From: Anaeramoeba ignava | Taxonomy: Eukaryota; Metamonada; Anaeramoebidae | Length of the DNA stretch: 64,000 bases | Assembly: GCA_028826165.1 (NCBI GenBank) | Contig: JAPDFW010000115.1 | Location: 62,001-126,000, forward strand | Reading direction: 5' to 3' | Shown: positions 53,953 through 64,000 of the stretch, one piece after another | Position numbering within the stretch: the stretch's first letter is position 1 | Layout of the letters: each line of letters opens with the position of its first letter | Notes under the pieces: generated by a model | Database searches by the model: none | What the model saw: the letters and a program-made list of their open reading frames with translations, nothing else | Told to the model about the DNA's origin: nothing | Made by a program: the position numbers and the translations under genes

Positions 53953-54540
53953 CTTTTTTTTATTTTTGTTTCATTTTTTTTTATTTTGTTTTTATTTTTA
54001 TGTTTCATTTTTATTTCATCTTTTATTTTTTTATTTCTTTTTCATCTTTTATTTCATCTTTTTTTTTTTTTATTTTTATTTCATTTTTATTTATCTTTTT
54101 TTTTTTTTTTTTTTTTTCATTTTTGTTTTTATTTTTTTTTCATCTTTTTATTTCATTTTTATTTTATTTCATCTTTTATTTTTGTTTCTTCTTTTATTTC
54201 TGTTTCATCTTTTATTTCATCTTTTATTTCATCTTTTATTTCTGTTTCATCTTTTATTTCTGTTTTTATTTCATCTTTTATTTTTATTTCTGTTTCATCT
54301 TTTGTTTCATCTTTTATTTTTATTTCTGTTTTTATTTCATCTTTTGTTTCATCTTTTATTTCTGTTTCTGTTTCATCTTTTGTTTCATCTTTTATTTCTG
54401 TTTCATCTTTTATTTCTTTTATTTCTTTTTCATCTTTTATTTCTTTTATTTCTGTTTCATCTTTTATTTCATTTTTTTTTATCTTTTTCATCTTTTATTT
54501 TTGTTTCTGTTTTTATTTCATCTTTTGTTTCATCTGAAGA
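53740..54540 (-). repeat. (TTTCATCTTTTA)n tract encoding K/D/E/I/T repeats; frame is lost here
   Basis: About 800 bp of TTTCATCTTTTATT-like units. On the coding strand they read KDEIKDE, KDETEIK and KDEKEIK. The upstream HUWE1-like frame ends at 54469, another frame stays open over 54491-54159, and the HECT frame opens at or above 53952. The switch points coincide with T homopolymers (nine T's at 54472-54480, and T runs of about 20 near 54098-54118). The plus-strand dinucleotide AC (a minus-strand GT donor) is absent from 53941 to about 54560, so a simple GT-AG intron confined to the tract is unlikely. A donor at 54564/54563 (GTAATTG) is possible. Confidence 0.7.
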
Positions 54541-57500
54541 AAATTTCTTCGTTTCTTCAATTACTTGCTCTAAAAGTTTCTTCTCAAATTCTTTTTGTGA
54601 ATTTTCTTCAATAGTTATTTGTTGAAGAATTTCCATTATTTTTCTTTCAAATAATCTTGCAAATTGTCTAATTTCAGTATTATCTTCATTATGTCTTTGA
54701 TGTTGAGAAAGAGGATTACGATAATAATCATAATCATAATTATGTTGTTGTGGACGGAAATTAAACAAATTAACTCCAAATAAATTTTCAAAAGGAAGTG
54801 AATCAAGAGTTCCTAATTGAATTGGATTATATTCTCTTCTATTTTGAGATTGTCTCAATGGAGGATAATATCTTAAAGCTAAATCTTCTCTTCTTCTTCT
54901 TTCTCTTTCAGGAAATGTGATTCTTTCCAATTCAGAAATTCTTCTTTCTTCTTGTTCTAATCTTTCAATTTCTCTAAGTCTTAATTCTCTTTCAAATAAC
55001 TCACGTTCTCTAGCTCCTCTTGAAAAGAATCCAGAATTAAAACCTCTACCTCTTGATCTATGAGGTGAATAAATTGAAGGCTCAATTACTAAATCTCTAT
55101 TATATAAATGTGGTATTGGAGGAATATTGCGTAAACCTTGATCTCCTCCCAAACTAATATCATATTCATCTTCATCTTCAGAATCTGAACTTGAATCACT
55201 TTCAATAAGTGCTTGATCCTGATTTCTTGATCTTCTTTCTTCTCGGATTAAATCTTGTAATCTAATTTCTTCATTTGAAGGATTTGATAAATAAGGATGA
55301 AGTGTTGGTAATCTTTGTTCTTCAACAACTGCTTCTTGATGTCTTGCTGCTCTTTGTTCAATTTCATTTCTAACTAATTCGTGGAAATCAATTCCAAATT
55401 GTTCTCCTAAATTATTCAAATCATTTTCGATTTGATCATGAACATGAACATTATGTCTTGATAATTCAATTAAATGAGAAATTGGTTCTTCCATATTTGA
55501 TAGAATTTCATCAATTTGATCATCATTTAAATCAAGATTTTCTGTTTGAACAATTTGAGATAAATCACTTTCAATTGCTTCTTTATCAATTTCATCTTGA
55601 ATTTCATTTTCAAGTTGTGATTCTATATTTTGATCCTCTTTATTTTTCAATTTCTTTTGTTTTTGTTTTAATAATAATCTATATTGAGGTGAAGAAAAGA
55701 AACGTGTGAATAATTCTAATAATTTCAATGATGAGAAAATGAATTTTTTGGATTCAACATTTTTTAAATTAATTTTCTTGAAAGAATTCATTAAACTTTC
55801 AATAATTTGATTTCCAAATGCTAAATAAAAAACTTCAAATACTTGGGAAGAGAAAAATTTCTTCATTCCAGAATTTCTTATTGTAAGATTATGTGAATCA
55901 ATTAAAGAAAACATCAATTCAATAAGAGGAAGAATTTTAGAGAAAATATCATGATCTGATGAATAAATATCTGAAAATTGTTGAAATATTTTAACGATTT
56001 CTTGCAATGCTAATTTACTTTCTGGATTATTTTGAGCAGTACAAAGTAGAGTTAATAATTTAATTGTTTTTGTGGAAATTTCTGTAATTTTATTTTCTTC
56101 GGGTATTGATAATAATTCATTGATAGAATAAGAAAGGAAACTTCTTGATTCAATTTTGATATTGAAGATTAATTCTATTATTTTTGAATAAGCACCAACA
56201 AAATCATTTAAAATTGTTAATATGTTTGATTCATTTAAAATTCTTTTCATTTTTTCCTCTTTTTCTGAAGATTGATTTTTATGTTGTTTTTCAAGTGATT
56301 TAATTAATAATTCAATTACTTGATTTGAAAAAGATTCAGTTCCAATTTCAGAAGTTTTTTTTGTTTGTTCTTCTTTTTTTTCATCTTTTTGAGTTTCATT
56401 TTGTATTCTATTTGCAATTAAAATAATTCTTGGTTTTGAATTTCCTTTTGGTTGAGTTACTCTGCATGTTTTTGAGACTGCTTTAATAAAGATTTGAGGA
56501 TCTCTTGCAATCAATTTGGAATAATTTCTAACAAATGTAGAAGGATCAACAGTATAATTTGTAATTTCTCCATTTTGATCAGTCAAATATAAAGTTGGGA
56601 ATGAATTGATAATTTCTTTTTCCATTGCATTTTGTAAAGTAATTGGATCTTCCATTATACTTCTAATAATTGATTTTGTCAATTCAAACAATCCATCGAA
56701 AAAGTTTTGGTGTTCAATTTCTAAATTAATTATAAGTTCCAAACCACCTAATTTTGTAAAAAGAGAAGCATAATCAAAATGATAAACCATTTTGGATATA
56801 AATTGTAAAAGAGCTTGAATTCCAAGAGCATCTGATTTTATTTTCAAAAGATTAATAGAAATATCAATAAATCTTTGTTTGTAATTTGAATCCAAAATAA
56901 ATTTCACAGCTTTTTGTTGTTGTTCATCTTCCATTGTTTCAATTTGTTCTGGGATTTTCAAAATATGAGGAAATAAAACTTCAAGTAATAATAAAGAAGA
57001 AGTAACAAAAGGTTCCCAAATTAATGTTTTCTTTTCTGAATCAGTAATTGAAATTGTGGGTTCTGATGTATATGATTGAATAAATTTATCCAGTATTGAA
57101 CACAATGTTTCAACAATTCCATCTTGTATTGAGATCATGATTAATTGTTCATTCTGTTCTTTTTGTTTCATAATTTCAATATCTTCTTTTGAATCAACTT
57201 TGTAATTTGGATAACTATAAGGTGATCTTGGTCTGACTTTTGCTTCTGAAGATTGTTGTTCTTGATAATTTAAAAACAGAAGTAAAAATTGAATGAAATT
57301 CTCCATTTTACCAATTTTTGGCCATTGTTCAAGATGTTTTTTAATTCTATTATGTAAATCTGAGATTATTGAAATGTAATAAACATTTGCTTCTTTTTTT
57401 CTTAAACTGTGATTTTTGATAATTTTAGAAATTGGTTCTTCTAATTCACCAAAATTTCTAGCTTCAAGAATTTCAAAAAGTTGTGAAACAAGATTATTTT

Positions 57501-60500
57501 CTATTGAATTAATTTGACTAATTTCATCTTGATCTTGGTCTTGTTTTTGTTGTTCTTGTGTTTCATCTTCTGCATTTTGTTGAAGAGACATTTTAAGAGC
57601 CTTTTCAAGTTCAGATTCTTCAAGAGTTTTTGAAACATCTTCTGTAATAGGATTATTCAAAATCCACTCTGTTGCTGCTTCAATATCATCACCACCAACT
57701 TGTCTTAATCCCTCTTCTGCTCTTTCTCTTGGAAATCCCATATCAACCATAATTTCAACAAGTTGTGGATTTACATAACTTCTTTGTCTACTTGGATATA
57801 AAAATGAGTTGAATTGATTCACTAGAGTTTTGCTTTCTGTTTTGGTTTTTAATTTCTCAAAAACTTCCTCATTAGTTCCTTCAAGTGCTGTATCAAGCAT
57901 AGATAAAATACTGTTCAAAAATTTATAAGGTGCAACACTTAGCTCTTTTTTCCCCCAAACTAATGCTAGGAAATTATTTGTTACTTTGTTTTGAATAATT
58001 TTCATGAAGTTCTTCTCATCAAATTTTTGTTTTAAATTTGGAAATTCAAAATTTTTTAATGAGGATGTTATTGGTGAAGAAACAAATTTTTGAGTTGAGA
58101 TCATTTGTTGAATTGAATTGATAAATTTTTCTATTGTGTTGTCAAATAGAATTTGATGTTGGCGAGTAATATTTTCTGTTTTGGGTTTTTCTTGTAAATT
58201 TTGATCTGGAATGTTTTCATTATTTGAAATTGTTTCTTTTGGTTCAGAAACGAAAAATGGGGTTTGTTTAACTAATTCGTTTAGAATTTTGATTAAAAAT
58301 TCAAAACATCCATTTTGATAAACAAGAACAAGTAATAAAGAATTGAATATTTCAGGAAGATGAAGAGCGGGAACAGAAGGATTCATAAACGATTTAAAAC
58401 GATCCAAAAAGGAAAATAGATAATATAATTCAGAATAAGACATTGAAGAAAGTTGAGAATTTCTGTGTGAATTGAAGAATTGAGTTGAAGTTTCTAAATT
58501 TTGTGAAATTTGTTGAGCTAATAAAATAACAGGTTTTGGTGGTGATTTACTTTCTTGAGCAATTGCAGGATTAAAAGAAGATATAACAATATGATTTAAT
58601 CCTGAAAAGAAATCAATTAAAGATGATTTAAGTTGGTTTCTGATCATTATTTGATTTTTATCTTCTTTAATTTTATCTTTTTCTTCTTTTTCTTCTTTTA
58701 ATTTTTTTTCCATTCTTTTCTTGTTTTTTTCTTCCTTTTCATTACAATTTATCCATTCAATTTGATCCAATAAATTTGAAAATGATAAACATAATTCAAG
58801 AGCTTTTGGTTTTGTCCATTCTGTTAATAATGTAAGTGGAGAACCATCTCTTATACTGTGATAAGAAGCTTGTTTAACTAAATCAGAAAGTAATTGAACA
58901 AGACTTGTAAATCTCGAAAGTTGATTTTTAGAATCTGTTTTGAGAAGAAATTCAGAATCAATATTTAATTTTTTAAGTTGTTCAAGTGTTTGATTAACAA
59001 GAACTTGAGAAACTTCTGAAATTTTTTGAGATCCAATATTTTGGAATAAACGATTGAAAAATTCAGTTCCTGTTGATAAGAAAAAGTTTGTTGGAACTTC
59101 ATCTGAAAGTAAAATATTCAAGAAGAAAACAAGTCCTCTTTTTTGTATGAACATGTTTGTGTGATTGTATGAAACTAGAAATCTTTCAAGGAATTGAGAA
59201 ATGTTTTCAATATAACCTCCAATATAAGTTTCAACTATTGAATCAACTTCTTCTTTGGGTTTTTCTTTGTTTTGTTCTCTAATAGTATTTGAATATATTC
59301 CTTGGTAAATGTATTTGATCATTTCAATAATCATATTAATCATTGGTTCAAGAATTTCTGGAAGATATTGAACAACAAATTCAAAATTCAATCCTAATTC
59401 TGTTAGTGTTCTTTTTGATAAAATTGGCAAATATTTATAATCAACAAGACAAGATAAAATTGGTTGGTAAATCTTTGATGCTTTGATGAAAATCTGGCCT
59501 TGTTCATGTGAAGTGAGTCTATTGAGAATTCTTGAAAGAGTTATTAAAGAATTTGAAGAGTTTGGAACTATTTTATGAATTAATGAAGAAAGATTTTTGA
59601 ATATTCCTGCAGATATTGTAAGTGGGATATATAAAGGTTGAGCAATAATTTGATAAAGAATTTCAATAACTGTTGTGAATAAATTAGGGTTTTTTTCACA
59701 TAATTCATGATTTAATAAAATTTCATTGATTTGTTTTTTCATTGGAGAGTTTGTAATAAATTCATCAATTTCTGTATCATTTTGTGGGAGTAAATGAGAG
59801 ATTAATTTGAAAGACATTTCCAAACATTTGATTCTTTTTTGGCTGATTAATTGTGCTTTTGAATCTGAAATTTCCTTTTGTAAATTTACGAAATCTGTTT
59901 CAATTCTTTTAAGAACATCTGTATAAAAATTTCTTTGAATAAAATATTGAACAGCATTTGTATTTCTATTCAATAAAAAGAACCAAATCTCAATAAAATT
60001 TGTGATTATTGGTAAAATTTCTGGATTTTCATCTTTGATTAAATTAATAGTCCCAAGAATCCATTGACTTTCATTTGTAAATAATAAAATTGCATTTGGA
60101 GTTTTTGTAATCATGAGAATAAATTTGGATAATTTTTTAAGGAATCTAAAATTATATATTGGATCTTCTTTTAATTGATCTTCAAGATCTGCCATTAAAT
60201 ATTCCATTAAACCTGGAATTGTTTTTGTATCAATAACCTCTATTCTTGATGTAAATCCTGCTTTTTCAATAATTTCAGCTTGTAAAAAGGCATGTCTATA
60301 AATTGACATGAGTATTTGAATTGATAAAAATCTTAAATCCTAAATTTAATTTAAATAAATTTAATTTACAATTAAAAAAACAAATTATTATTTATTATTT
60401 TTTTTACATTTTCAATTTTATAATCTGTTAAAGCAAGTGAATAAAGTTCTTGAACTAAATCAGGATAATTTTTTGAGATTTGTTTAATATAAGGATTATT

Positions 60501-61484
60501 TTGAGATGAAATTGAGAATAAAGTTTCAAAAGCTATTAATTTTGTTTTGAAATTTTGTTTCATTCCATCAACACCTTTTTGGAAGCTTTTGAATCTATTA
60601 TAATACTGATGAATTATTGGGAAAAAATATTCAGGAAGATTTTGTGTTTCTGATAAATTTTTTAGTTCATCAATTTCTGAAAACCAATTTGAAAAATTAA
60701 GTTGAATTTGTTGTAAAAGTTTTTCTTGATCTTTTTCTTCTTCTTTTTTGATAACAAATGAGAAATTCATTAAACTAGAATCAGTAATTAACTAATAATT
60801 AAAAAAAAAATAAATATTAATAATTGAAAAAAGATGAAATGTTTTTTTTTTTTACTTCTTTTTGCATTTTTAAATTTTCATCAATTTTTGCAAAATCTAA
60901 AAATGTAAATTTATGCACTTCATTTGTAATTAATGATATTTGAGAATATGTAAATAAAGATGAAAACAATTCATTTTGCCAAATTTTTGTAAATGAAGGA
61001 TTTTTTGAAAATTGAGCAGAAAAATTAGAATTTGAAGGTGAAATTTTTGAATAAAGAACTTTAACTAATTCTAAAACATAATCAGCAAAAGGTTCTCCAA
61101 TATCAAGTAATCTTTTAATATATTCTTCTGAATTGTATATTCCAATGTGTGTTTTTGATTTTTTAAGGATTTGTTTTGTAAATTTTAGAACTCCAATTAT
61201 TAATTCTTTATTAAATTGTTCAATGTTTGTTAAATTTTCAATAAATGATTCTTTAAGTTTTTCTTTTTCAAAAATTTCATCAAATTTGTTTAAAACTTCT
61301 ATCCATCCAAAAATATCAATCTATTTTTTTTTTCCAAATAAAAATTAACAAAAATAATAAAAATAAAAATAAAATTTTTTTTTACTTCTTTAAATGGGAA
61401 TTTTTCATTTAAAATTTGAATAAATTCTTGAGAGTTTGAATCTAAACTTAAAATTTTTTTGATAAATTCTTGTTCTTCCAATGT
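54469..61484 (-). CDS. HUWE1/TOM1-like HECT E3 ligase, N-terminal part (5' incomplete)
   Basis: At least four exons, all in phase 0: 61484-61386, 61320-60856, 60791-60408 and 60339-54469 (donors GTAAAAAA, acceptors TTAG or TAG). The first of these begins behind a TTGCTTAG acceptor, so the start codon lies further right, in or beyond the repeat block. The protein is a long alpha-helical solenoid matching the DUF908/DUF913 region. It then has a UBA domain (PQLVEIMVDMGFPRERAEEG, then GDDIEAATEWILNNP, at about 57660-57780) and a UIM-like motif (ESELEKALKMSLQQ, about 57570-57620), both ubiquitin binding. Later come an acidic stretch and an RE-rich segment. The frame ends in the KDE tract at 54469, and the HECT domain lies in the ORF at 50200-53952, so the two are parts of one gene. 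Family members are 3200-4400 residues; the visible parts sum to about 3500. Confidence 0.87.
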
Positions 61485-64000
61485 CTAAGCAAAAAAAGGA
61501 ATTTTATTTATAATTTTTTTAATATTATTTTAATTTTTTTAATATTATTTTATTTTTTTTAATATTGATTTTAATTTTGATTTTGATTTTGATTTTGATT
61601 TTGATTTTGATTTTGATTTTGATTTTGATTTTGATTTTAATTTTAATTTTGATTTTGATTTTGATTTTAATTTTGATTTTAATTTTAATTTTGATTTTTA
61701 TTTTGATTTTTATTTTGATTTTAATTTTAATTTTAATTTTGATTTTTTTAATTTTAATTTTAATTTTAATTTTAATTTTTAATTTTTAATTTTATTTATA
61801 TTTTTATTTATATTTTAATTTATATTTTAATTTTATAATTTAATTTATAATTTTATTTTAATTTTATAATTTTATTTTATTTAATTTAATTTATAATTTA
61901 ATTTATAATTTTATTTATAATTTTATTTATAATTTTATTTTAATTTTTTAATTTATAATTTATTTATAATTTAATTTATAATTTAATTTATAATTTTATT
62001 TATAATTTTATTTATAATTTTATTTATAATTTTATTGAATTTATTTATAATTTAATTTATAATTTTATTTATAATTTTTTATAATTTATTTTTAATTTTT
62101 ATTTATAATTTTATTTATAATTTTATTTATAATTTTATTTATAATTTTATTTTAATTTAATTTATAATTTTATTTATAATTTTATTTATAATTTTATTTA
62201 TAATTTTATTTATAATTTTATTTATAATTTAATTTTATTTTATTTATAATTTCAATTTTTTAATTTATAATTTTATTTATAATTTTATTTATTTAATTTA
62301 TAATTTTATTTATAATTTTTATTTATAATTTTATTTATAATTTTATTTATAATTTTATTTATAATTTTAATTTATAATTTTATTTATAATTTTATTTATA
62401 ATTTTTATTTATAATTTTATTTATAATTTTATTTATAATTTTATTTATAATTTTATTTATTTTTATTTTTAATTTTTATTTATAATTTTATTTATAATTT
62501 TATTTATAATTTTATTTATATTTTATTTATAATTTTATTTATAATTTTATTTATAATTTTATTTATAATTTAATTTATAATTTTATTTATAATTTTTATT
62601 TATAATTTAATTTATAATTTTATTTATAATTTTATTTAATTTTATTTATAATTTTATTTATAATTTTATTTTAATTTTTATTTATAATTTTATTTATAAT
62701 TTTATTTTTTTTATTTTTATAATTTTATTTATTTATTTTATTTTAATTTTTATTTATAATTTTATTTATATTTTATTTATAATTTTATTTATAATTTTTA
62801 ATTTATAATTTTATTTATAATTTTAATTTATTTTAATTTTTATTTTTTTATAATTTTATTTATAATTTTATTTATAATTTTATTTATAATTTTATTTATA
62901 ATTTAATTTATAATTTATAATTTTATTTTATTATTTTTGTAATTTATAATTTAATTTATAATTTTATTTATAATTTTATTTATAATTTTAATTTTATTTT
63001 AATTTTTATTTATAATTTTATTTATAATTTTATTTATAATTTTTATTTATAATTTATTTTATTTATATTTTTTTAATTTTATTTTAATTTATTTATAATT
63101 TTATTTATAATTTTTATTTTTAATTTTATTTTATTTAATTTTTATTTATAATTTTAATTTTTATTAATTTTTAATTTTATATAATTTTATTTTAATTTTA
63201 TTTATAATTTTATTTATAATTTTATTTATAATTTTAATTTATAATTTTTATTTATAATTTTTATTTATAATTTTTATTTATAATTTTATTTATAATTTTA
63301 TTTATAATTTTATTTATATTTTATTTTATAATTTTATTTATTTTTTATTTATAAATTTTTATTTATAATTTTATTTTATAATTTTATTTATATTTAATTT
63401 ATATTTATAATTTTATTTATAATTTAATTTATAATTTTATTTTATAATTTTATTTATAATTTAATTTATAATTTTAATTTATAATTTTATTTATTTATTT
63501 TATTTATTTAATTTAATTTAAATTTATAATTTTAATTTTATTTTTAATTTATAATTTTATTTATAATTTAATTTATAATTTTTAATTTATAATTTTATTT
63601 ATAATTTGATTTTATTTTTATTTATAATTTTATTTATAATTTATTTATATTTTATTTTATTTTTTTATAATTTTATTTATAATTTTATTTATAATTTTAA
63701 TTTATAATTTTATTTATAATTTAATTTATAATTTTATTTATAATTTTAATTTATAATTTAATTTATAATTTTTTTATTTAATTTAATTTATAATTTAATT
63801 TTTAATTTTAATTTATATTTTTAATTTATAATTTTTTATAATTTTTATTTATAATTTAATTTTTATTAATTTTTAATTTTAATTTTATTTATAATTTTAT
63901 TTTTTAATTTTATTTATAATTTTATTTATAATTTTATTTATAATTTTATTTTTTATTTATATTTATTTTTAATTTTAATTTTATTTTTTTTTATTTTTAT
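61485..64000. repeat. 2.5-kb A/T repeat block, probable long intron or upstream region of the HECT gene
   Basis: 61560-61760 is TTTTGATTTTGA/TTTTAA repeat. From about 61790 to the window end it is TTTATAATTTTA units with frequent one-base variants. There is no ORF, GC-rich island or RNA gene. On the minus (coding) strand of the HECT gene the sequence is A-rich, as in other introns here. The first coding exon of the ligase is either hidden in this block or beyond the edge. Confidence 0.8.

Noticed and set aside
61560..64000. Telomeric or subtelomeric end
   Set aside because: Units are TTTATAATTTTA/TTTTGA with no G-rich strand, similar to internal introns; no evidence of a chromosome end.
1..64000. 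Transposons, integrated viruses, tRNA or rRNA genes
   Set aside because: No transposase, reverse transcriptase, capsid-like or integrase protein, no terminal repeats around a coding unit, and no GC-rich cloverleaf-like segment was seen.

Overview
The window is nuclear DNA from a very AT-rich, intron-bearing protist. Support for this comes from a spliced alpha-tubulin gene, an NPSN-type Qb-SNARE, a RasGAP, CH, PH, WH2 and SH3 proteins, a HUWE1/TOM1-type HECT ubiquitin ligase, GT-AG introns, and stop codons that include TAA and TGA. Intergenic DNA and long introns are almost entirely A/T tandem repeats of 5-12 bp. The gene set (many ankyrin-BTB proteins, RasGAP, PH/LRR, WIP-like actin regulators) suits a free-living amoeboid or amoeboflagellate protist such as Anaeramoeba or an amoebozoan. 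That placement is inference, not proof. I see no bacterial, viral, transposon, CRISPR, tRNA or rRNA feature.

Layout by position. 1-170 (-): 5' end of a gene running off the left edge. 319-5625 (-): secreted/type I membrane protein with beta-propeller and FN3-like repeats. 6563-8646 (+): alpha-tubulin whose acidic tail lies on a second exon behind a 707-bp (AAAATC)n intron. 8851-9786 (+): calcineurin-like phosphoesterase. 10107-14646 (-): a WIP/verprolin-like gene that I reconstruct as one seven-exon gene with a duplicated polyproline-WH2-SH3 module and several micro-exons. 14834-17025 (-): a tentative proline-rich/coiled-coil gene with decayed duplicate exons. 17218-20391 (-): ankyrin-BTB protein. 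21679-25645 (-): five-exon RasGAP-PH protein. 26404-26858 (-): single CH-domain protein. 27000-29328 (-): coiled-coil-PH protein. 29492-30986 (+): NPSN-like SNARE in four exons. 31212-33548 (+): PH-LRR protein. 33572-35590, 35759-38668 and 38856-49147 (all -): three more ankyrin-BTB genes, the last with a giant array of roughly 85-90 ankyrin repeats and a one-base frameshift before its second BTB domain. 50200-61484 and beyond (-): HUWE1-like HECT E3 ligase in at least four exons, broken in a lysine/aspartate-rich repeat near 54 kb. 61485-64000: A/T repeat only.

Functionally the genes fall into two themes. One is cytoskeleton and membrane signalling: tubulin, WIP-like WH2/SH3, CH, RasGAP, PH proteins and a SNARE. 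The other is ubiquitination: four ankyrin-BTB proteins, which by family precedent could be Cullin-3 adaptors, lying beside a giant HECT ligase. The most notable features are the repeat-driven architectures: the giant ankyrin array, the internally duplicated WIP-like gene, coding tracts made from the same short repeats that fill introns, and introns whose A-rich strand follows the direction of transcription.

Many reading frames of 60-200 codons here are simple-sequence artefacts and are left out. Exon junctions were placed by eye from GT/AG sites, reading phase and protein homology. Where I give a join, the phases agree and the total coding length is a multiple of three unless stated.
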